Of a stretch of DNA of 64,000 nt, positions 57,251 to 64,000 are shown piece after piece; the first letter of the stretch is position 1, and every line of letters starts with the position of its first letter. The DNA lies in NCBI GenBank assembly GCA_018296165.2, contig JACKQL020000017.1, forward strand, positions 310,001-374,000. Direction: 5' to 3'. Source of the DNA: Termitomyces sp. T153 (Eukaryota > Basidiomycota > Agaricomycetes > Agaricales > Lyophyllaceae). The notes below the pieces were generated by a model. It was not told the DNA's origin, ran no database searches, and saw nothing but the letters and a program-made list of their open reading frames with translations. The position numbers were made by a program, and so were the translations under genes.

Positions 57251-60200
57251 ATGCACTTGTACAACTTGACTCTCCAGCCGCCCACTTCCGTTACACAAGC
57301 TATTGTGGGCAACTTTTCTGGTGCCAGGCAGCAGGAGATCATTGTTTCTCATGGAACGCGCTTGGAACTGCTGCGCCCGGATGTCCAGACTGGGAAAGTC
57401 TCGACAGTCATTGCAACGGACGTCTTTGGATCCATTCGCTCTCTTGCAGCGTTTCGTTTGACTGGAGGAACTAAGGGTGAGCTGTTGTGCGTACCTATCT
57501 TGCTGGTATAAATTCACATAACATCATCTTAGATTATGCAATCGTAGGCTCTGATTCCGGACGTATTGTTATCCTCGACTATGACCCGAAAACCAGTACT
57601 TTTGTGAAACTCCACCAAGAGACATATGGAAAGTCTGGCGCACGGCGAATCGTTCCAGGGCAGTATTTGGCGACCGATCCAAAAGGTCGTAGTGTGATGA
57701 TCTCGGCTATGGAGAAAGCAAAACTCGTGTATATTCTCAATCGTGACGCTGCAGCAAACTTGACAATTTCTTCACCACTGGAGGCCCACAAGAACGCTGC
57801 GATCATCCATCATATCGTTGGTTTGGATGTTGGCTTCGAAAACCCGTTGTTTGCTGCGCTCGAAGTTGACTATACCGAGTGTGATCAAGATCCAACTGGT
57901 GAGGCATTCAACAATGCAGAAAAGGTGCGTGACATAATGTCGATTCTCTTCAAAAATCAAGGTGTTTGATAGATGCTCACTTACTACGAATTGGATTTGG
58001 GTCTGAACCACGTCGTCCGAAAATGGAGTGAACCCACTGATCCACGTGCCAACCTTCTCGTCCAGGTACCTGGCGGGCAATTGGCATCCTCAGACCGATA
58101 TGATGGTCCATCGGGCGTCCTTGTATGTTGTGAAGACCACATCATCTACCGACATATGGACGTACCTCAGCATCGTGTCCCAATACCTCGTCGTAAACAT
58201 CCTCTCGAGGATCCTGGTCGAGGCTTGATTATTGTGGCGGCGGTCATGCACAAAATGAAGGTGAGTTGACAGACCAAACCATCTCCTTTCTATCTCATGC
58301 CCTTTATTAGGGTGCCTTCTTTTTCTTGTTGCAAAGCGAGGACGGTGATTTGTATAAAGTGACAATTGAACACGAGGAGGAGGAAGTGAAGTCTTTGAAG
58401 ATCAAGTACTTTGATACTGTACCTGTTGCTTCAAGTTTGTGCATTCTTAAATCTGGTTTCCTCTTTGTTGCGTCCGAGTTTGGCAATCAGTACGTCGCCT
58501 ACAAATTCCTTCCCTCGCTATACTGACAGCATTTGGCTAGCTTCCTTTACCAATTCCAGAAATTGGGTGACGACGACAATGAGCCTGAGTTCAGCTCTAC
58601 TGACTATCCAAATTTTGGCATGGAAGATCCCACTACGCCACTACCCCATGCCTTCTTCCGTCCCAGACCGTTAGAAAATTTGGTCGTTGCCGATGAAATT
58701 GAGTCGCTTGATCCCATCCTTGACTCGAAAGTTCTTAATGTGCTACCAAATTCTGATGCTCCTCAAATTTTTGCAGCGTGTGGTCGCGGTGCACGAAGTG
58801 CTTTCAGGACATTACGTCATGGACTCGAGGTTGAGGAATCCGTGAGCTCAGATCTGCCGGGTATTCCTAACGCTGTTTGGACTACAAAACAAAAAGAAGA
58901 TGGTCAGTCAAACTGTTCGCTCAAGTTGACATAATGGAATTGATACCTTCCTTTTCTCAGATCCATTTGACTCTTACATCATTTTGTCATTCGTGAACGG
59001 AACGCTCGTCTTATCAATCGGCGAAACGATAGAAGAAGTCCAGGATACTGGCTTCCTTTCTTCAGCACCCACACTCGCTGTACAACAAATCGGTGCTGAT
59101 GCCCTCCTCCAGGTTCATCCTCACGGTATCCGTCACGTTCTGGCCGATCGGCGAGTTAACGAATGGAGAGTACCTGAGGGCAAGACGATTGTTAGCGCAA
59201 CGACAAACAAGAGGCAGGTTGTCGTTGCTTTGAGTTCGGCCGAGTTGGTGTACTTTGAGCTGGATTTGGATGGTCAACTCAATGAGTACCAGGATCGCAA
59301 GGCGATGGGAAGTACTGTCCTGGCTCTAAGCATCGGCGAGGTCCCGGAAGGTAGGCAAAGGACACCTTATTTGGTACGTATTCCATACTTCATATGTTGT
59401 TTGTATCTGCTGACATCATCTAGGCTGTAGGTTGTGAAGACCAAACTGTCCGGATTATCTCTTTGGACCCTGAGAGCACTCTCGAAACGATCAGCTTGCA
59501 GGCGCTGACAGCCCCGCCCTCTTCTATCTGCATTGCTGACATGCTTGACGCGAGTATCAACAAGTCACAACCAACCATGTTCGTCAATATCGGTCTTCAA
59601 AACGGCGTCCTGCTGCGAACTGTCCTTGACCCCATCAACGGTCAACTTACTGATACACGAACTCGGTACGTGCATTCCTATTCTCTGACGATGCCTATTG
59701 ATCCCTCATCGCTCCTCAGTTTCCTTGGAACTCGCCCAATACGCCTGATACGTGTCCAAATCCAACGTAATCCTGCAATCCTCGCTCTTTCATCGCGGTC
59801 ATGGCTCAATTACACCCATCAAAACCTCATGCACTTTACCCCGCTCATCTTTGAGAACTTTGACTATGCGTGGAGTTTCTCTGCCGAACTTAGCCCAGAG
59901 GGTCTCATTGGTATCGCTGGAAGCACCTTACGGTCAGGGACAGCTTCACTTTCATTTTATACTCACTAAACTAATTGTAATCTAGGATTTTCCAAATCCC
60001 AAAACTTGGAACAAAACTAAAGCAGGACTCTATTCCTTTGTCATACACCCCTCGAAAATTTATCACCCACCCTTCAAACCACTATTTCTATATGATAGAA
60101 GGTGACCATAGGGTAATAGGAGAGGATGCGGGAAGTAGACGCCTTGATGAACTCGTATGTATTTTGACGAACTTGAACGCCAATTGCATACTGATCTGTG

Positions 60201-61541
60201 CTCAATCAGCGACGACAAGGAAAGGTGATTGACGACGAGGTTGTAAATCTTCCTCCTGAAATCTTCGGCCGACCAAGGGCACCTGCGGGAACTTGGGCGT
60301 CGGCCATTCGAATCATTGACCCCATTGAGGTGATTGCTTATCACGATAACATTACATTTTCCAGACTAATATCTGTCCATTCATAGGCCAAAACTGTCGC
60401 ATTCATCCCTCTCGACGGTAATGAAGCTGCATTCTCTCTAGCAGTAGTTCCTTTCGCTGCGAGGGGCGGAGAATTACATCTCGTCGTGGGCACTGCTGCC
60501 GATACCCTTGTCTCGCCTCGTTCGTGTTCAAGCGGGTTCCTTCGGACATACCGATTCACAAATGATGGCGCTGGGCTCGAATTGCTTCACAAGGTACCCC
60601 ACTCATCTCCTTGTTTTACGAGATCGATTGATTATTTTGTTACCAGACAGAGACAGACGACGTTCCTTTGGCACTTCTGGCTTTCCAAGGCCGTCTTGCT
60701 GCTGGTGTTGGTAAAGCTTTGAGAATCTATGATATTGGAAAGAAGAAACTTCTGCGAAAGGTTGAAAACAAGGTTCGTACATCTTCTCGATCATCTCGAT
60801 CATTGCTTTGTGGTTTCAAACTAATCCATATCTTAGACTTTCACTTCTGCAATAGTTTCGCTTGCCACCCAAGGGTCACGTATTCTTGTCGGTGACATGC
60901 AAGAGTCAATTTATTACACTGTCTACAAGCCACCCGAAAATCGTCTTCTCATCTTCGCTGATGACAGTCAACCGCGGTGGGTGACTGCCATGACGATGGT
61001 GGATTACAACACTGTTGCAGCTGGCGATCGTTTCGGCAACGTCTTCGTAAACCGATTAGATCCCAAGGTATCGGAACAGGTCGATGATGATCCTACTGGT
61101 GCTGGTATTCTTCATGAGAAAGGCATCCTCATGGGTGCGCCTCATAAAACAAAACTCCTAACCCACTATCATGTCGGAGACATTGTTACCTCCATCCACA
61201 AGGTTTCCCTTGTTGCTGGCGGTCGTGAAGTCCTTCTCTACACCGGTCTCCATGGCACGATCGGGATCTTAATACCCTTCATTTCCAAAGAAGATGTCGA
61301 CTTCTTCTCGACGCTCGAGCAACATATGCGGACAGAACAGAGCAGTCTGGTGGGTAGGGATCAGCTAAGTTTCCGAGGCTACTACGTCCCAGTGAAGGCA
61401 ACCGTTGACGGAGACTTATGCGAGACATATGCGAGGTTACCTGCTGCGAAACAGAGTTCCATTGCGGGCGAGTTGGATAGGTCAATTGGTGAAGTGTTGA
61501 AGAAGCTCGAACAATTGAGAGTAACAGGTAGCGGGTTCTAG
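57251..61541 (+). CDS. RSE1: Splicing factor RSE1 / SF3B subunit 3
   Basis: Large WD/beta-propeller scaffold of the SF3b complex in the U2 snRNP, related to DDB1 and CPSF160. A multi-exon gene begins [20 protein letters not shown] and includes [150 protein letters not shown] and [20 protein letters not shown]. It stops at 61541 (TGSGF). Many introns of about 50 to 60 bp are spread over the gene. Gene length (about 1,200 codons spliced) fits the family. Confidence 0.96.
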
Positions 61542-61685
61542 TAGTATATTGTCTCATGCTTTCTTTGTAACGAACATCTGTATACAATAATACGATTCTT
61601 CTGCTTGATACAACTTGCATAACCTCTCTAAACTGGGTCTTGATCAACAGAATGATCCGACAATTCATATCTCACTCATACTGCC

Positions 61686-62342
61686 ATGTTGAACATTACA
61701 GCCCGAACCATACTCAGAGCATCGCGCCCCCAGCGTGTCACTTTGACTACTAAAACCTTTTCCAGGTCTCTGATAACTCTCAAGGACTATAAGGTATCCA
61801 ATAATCTTTGGAATGAACAAAGCTTCTTGAGAATATGACATGTCCACTATGTAGTACACTGCACATGCAATTGCCAAAGGCAAGGGGCGCAATGGAAAGG
61901 TGCAGTCTAACGGCCTTGAGCTCGATCTTGCCACGCCAAAGGAGCTTGGAGGAACTGGGAAGGGAGAAAATCCAGAGCAATTGTTTGCGATGGGATATGC
62001 TTGTTGGTGGCTACTCGTTCATTCTCTGACTGTTACTCATCGACGGTGTCCAGCTTGCCTGCTTGGTGCCATTCAGCTTGTAGCTGGACGTATGGGCAAG
62101 GATGCCTCGAAGGCTGTTGTTCACACCAGCGTGCATCTCGGCGAGCCGAAGGATTTGGGAGGTTTTGGACTTGCCGTTGATATTAAGGTGGAGGGTGTTG
62201 ACGAGGATGTTCTAAAAGCTGGGCATGAAGTATGGTGTTATTCCCTCAACAAAAGCACGACCTCACTTAATTTTCCCTGCAGTTCTGTCCTTATAGCCGT
62301 GCTCTGCAGCACGGTGCGGTGGTCAAGGTCTCCAAAGCCTGA
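61686..62342 (+). CDS. OsmC/Ohr family peroxidase, probably mitochondrial
   Basis: Ohr proteins reduce organic hydroperoxides with thiols. The exons start at ATG 61686 (MLNITARTILRASRPQRVTL), an Arg/Thr-rich end that looks like a mitochondrial presequence. After an intron ending at about 61852 the domain reads YTAHAIAKGKGRNGKVQSNG, LDLATPKELGGTGKGENPEQ and LFAMGYA; the next splice gives GYASCLLGAIQLVAG with the peroxidatic Cys. VVHTSVHLGEPKDLGGFGLA follows. The last exon holds the resolving Cys in HEFCPYSRALQHGAVVKVSK and stops at 62342. Both redox cysteines are thus present. Similar OsmC proteins occur in many fungi and bacteria. Confidence 0.9.
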
Positions 62343-63393
62343 TATGTTTTTTAATCAATACATGAAAGAGAAGCTGGTATTCAAGTGATCGACTATTTTG
62401 TAAAGATTCGACGACATTTGTCAATTGAAAGCGTTCAGCTTTTGTACATAATGTGATGGTTGAACGATACGTCATTCCGACTCATTGAATCTTTTTCTGG
62501 TCCACGCTCAGGTACTTCAAGAGCATCAGACTTGGCTAGAAACTCTGCCTGAGACTTATGACTTGGCTAGCAGAGCCAAACACAGACATCATCACTACAA
62601 TGCTGTCACATCAACTGGTAGAGAGGTTCTCCACGAAATTGCTTTTTAGCGATTGGCATCTACTAGACTTGCGACTATTCCAACTCTCTCGCCTTCAAGG
62701 TTTGACTGATCGTTGTAGCTGAGGTTCGTGTTTGATGCGCGATCTCGTACGGTTCTTGAATGTATGAAACGATAAGCAAGATCTGTCGACGAATTCTTTT
62801 ACCGATCTAATCCTCGTTATCAATCACTGTCCAATCTAACCCTCGCCTCTCGTTGTCAGTCACCGTCCATACTCTTCGCCCTCCCCGACTACATGACATG
62901 GCATTCTAGTCAGAATTTTTGAAGATAATTACTGGAAGCGTTGAATCCGGACTCCCTTTGAATGTAGTTCGTGACTCATGCCAGCCTGTCGTGTTTCTTT
63001 GCATCCAGTCACAATCCGCGTGCGACGCGTTTCGACGCGTCGTCATAGTCGCAAATAGTTCTTTTTCAGAAGGCGCCATACTACTCGGTTTCCGGTCAAC
63101 AAGTTGTTAAACGTTGAACAATCGAGTCACAACTACGTCAAGTATGCCATTGTGATGGTGACGCGTTCCTTGGGAGGGCTGACCACATTACTTATGCGTT
63201 CAAGCTGAGCGATATACCGATGTACACACTAGTGCCCAAGCGTAGGGCACCTTGATGATAGCACAAACAATGGGCAAAACGCCCAACAGAATGAAGCCAC
63301 CATAGTGTCACTTATGCCACTTTGGCCACTACTGGCCACGTAGAAAATGGTATTTATATCCGTCACCTTTCTACGCGGACCTCCTGTGCTTTG
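62343..63393. other. Intergenic region
   Basis: No gene recognised. Two ACGCGT boxes, 10 bp apart, lie at 63025-63040, and another ACGCGT near 63160. Confidence 0.5.
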
Positions 63394-63875
63394 ATGACCA
63401 TGCAAAACAAACTGCCTGTGCGACTTACTTTTGATTCTTTCCCCATTAATGATGACTCGGACTTGGACTGGAAGCGGGAAATCGAGGACCGGCTTTACGA
63501 TCAAGCCGAAGCGTGAGTCTTCATAGGTGTTCTCGGCGTTGATATTTAGTTGAACCTCTCTACAGACAATACGCTGACAGGATCTCGCACGTTGAAATGG
63601 TATATTTTGATGGGAAACCACTTTACCCATTGGAGCTGGAGAAATTTCTATGTCAAATACGTAAAGATGAAAGAAATTGGATAGATACGGAACCCAGAGG
63701 GTACGATTTGGAATGCACCTTGAAGGATCAAGACCAAATTCAGTCACATAGGAGCGTAGAAATACCTTCGCTGGCTTATACCGACCGACCCGAGTATTCA
63801 TTGATGCCAATCTACGCTCCACGACCAGTGTATGCCTGTTCTCAAAGGCAAGCTGTGTTGAGAATCGCCCTGTAG
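63394..63875 (+). CDS. Hypothetical protein at the right edge
   Basis: Two exons (63394-63512, 63566-63875) join in phase to 142 residues: MTMQNKLPVRLTFDSFPIND, IEDRLYDQAEAQYADRISHV, VYFDGKPLYPLELEKFLCQI, YSLMPIYAPRPVYACSQRQA, stop TAG at 63873. The 53-bp intron has GTGAGT and CTACAG ends. No known domain is recognised. A 228-codon open frame on the other strand covers the same span, but the plus-strand splice structure is more convincing. More exons may follow beyond the window. Confidence 0.5.
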
Positions 63876-64000
63876 TCCCATTGACATTTTCCCAGATCCA
63901 TCCTTGATCTCTCACCCTGTGAACTCGACGACGTCGCTAGACAACGGGGGAAGCGTAAACGCGACGAGGATCTGACGGAACTAACTGAGAAATTTACACG

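Noticed and set aside
63229..63915. 228-codon minus-strand open frame
   Set aside because: Kept as an alternative only. The overlapping plus-strand model has good splice sites, closed phase and more protein-like composition, but the case is not settled.

Overview
The window is nuclear DNA of a filamentous basidiomycete, most likely an Agaricomycete (mushroom-forming fungus). The genes are dense, lie on both strands and are cut by many introns of about 50 to 60 bp. The gene set is typical of these fungi: a chromodomain Ty3/gypsy element, a DUF6699 protein, an F-box/LRR protein, an ankyrin protein with a CxCxxC tail, a clade-typical S1P lyase and a TOP3 with GRF fingers. Reading frames of the main genes were checked by adding exon lengths. 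Lengths given as exact are those where exon phases closed.

Region 1 to about 9.2 kb is a decayed Ty3/gypsy LTR retrotransposon on the minus strand. Its 5' LTR lies at 8045-9126, followed by a Tf1-like self-priming site, a broken gag with a 201-bp in-frame triplication, and a pol that has lost the reverse transcriptase by deletion but keeps protease, RNase H tail, integrase and chromodomain remnants. The block is strikingly poor in CpG and carries many CGN-to-TGN changes, as expected from deamination of methylated cytosine. About 1.9 kb at the left edge stays unassigned.

Region 9.2 to 21.8 kb holds a small secreted protein gene, an aldo/keto reductase, an unusual fusion of a pterin-carbinolamine-dehydratase-like domain with three zinc knuckles, mevalonate diphosphate decarboxylase (ERG19) and, divergently from it, the CCR4 deadenylase. 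A 424-bp tandem duplication follows.

Region 21.8 to 36 kb holds muskelin, degenerate APC2-like fragments flanked by a duplicated segment, a small coiled-coil protein, prefoldin subunit 4 divergent from sphingosine-1-phosphate lyase (with a GC-AG intron and a 509-bp open intron), and an alpha-arrestin adaptor.

Region 36 to 48.5 kb holds two frame-broken lineage-specific genes (F-box/LRR and ankyrin), mitochondrial cytochrome c peroxidase, a DUF6699 protein, a LYAR-type nucleolar zinc-finger protein, ATG3 and tRNA-Val(AAC).

Region 48.5 to 64 kb holds UTP25 divergent from TOP3 around a perfect ACGCGT palindrome, a small membrane protein, an intron-containing tRNA-His(GTG), splicing factor RSE1/SF3B3, an OsmC/Ohr peroxidase and a hypothetical protein at the right edge. 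The genes are mostly unrelated housekeeping genes. No metabolic cluster is visible, but three head-to-head pairs probably share promoters.
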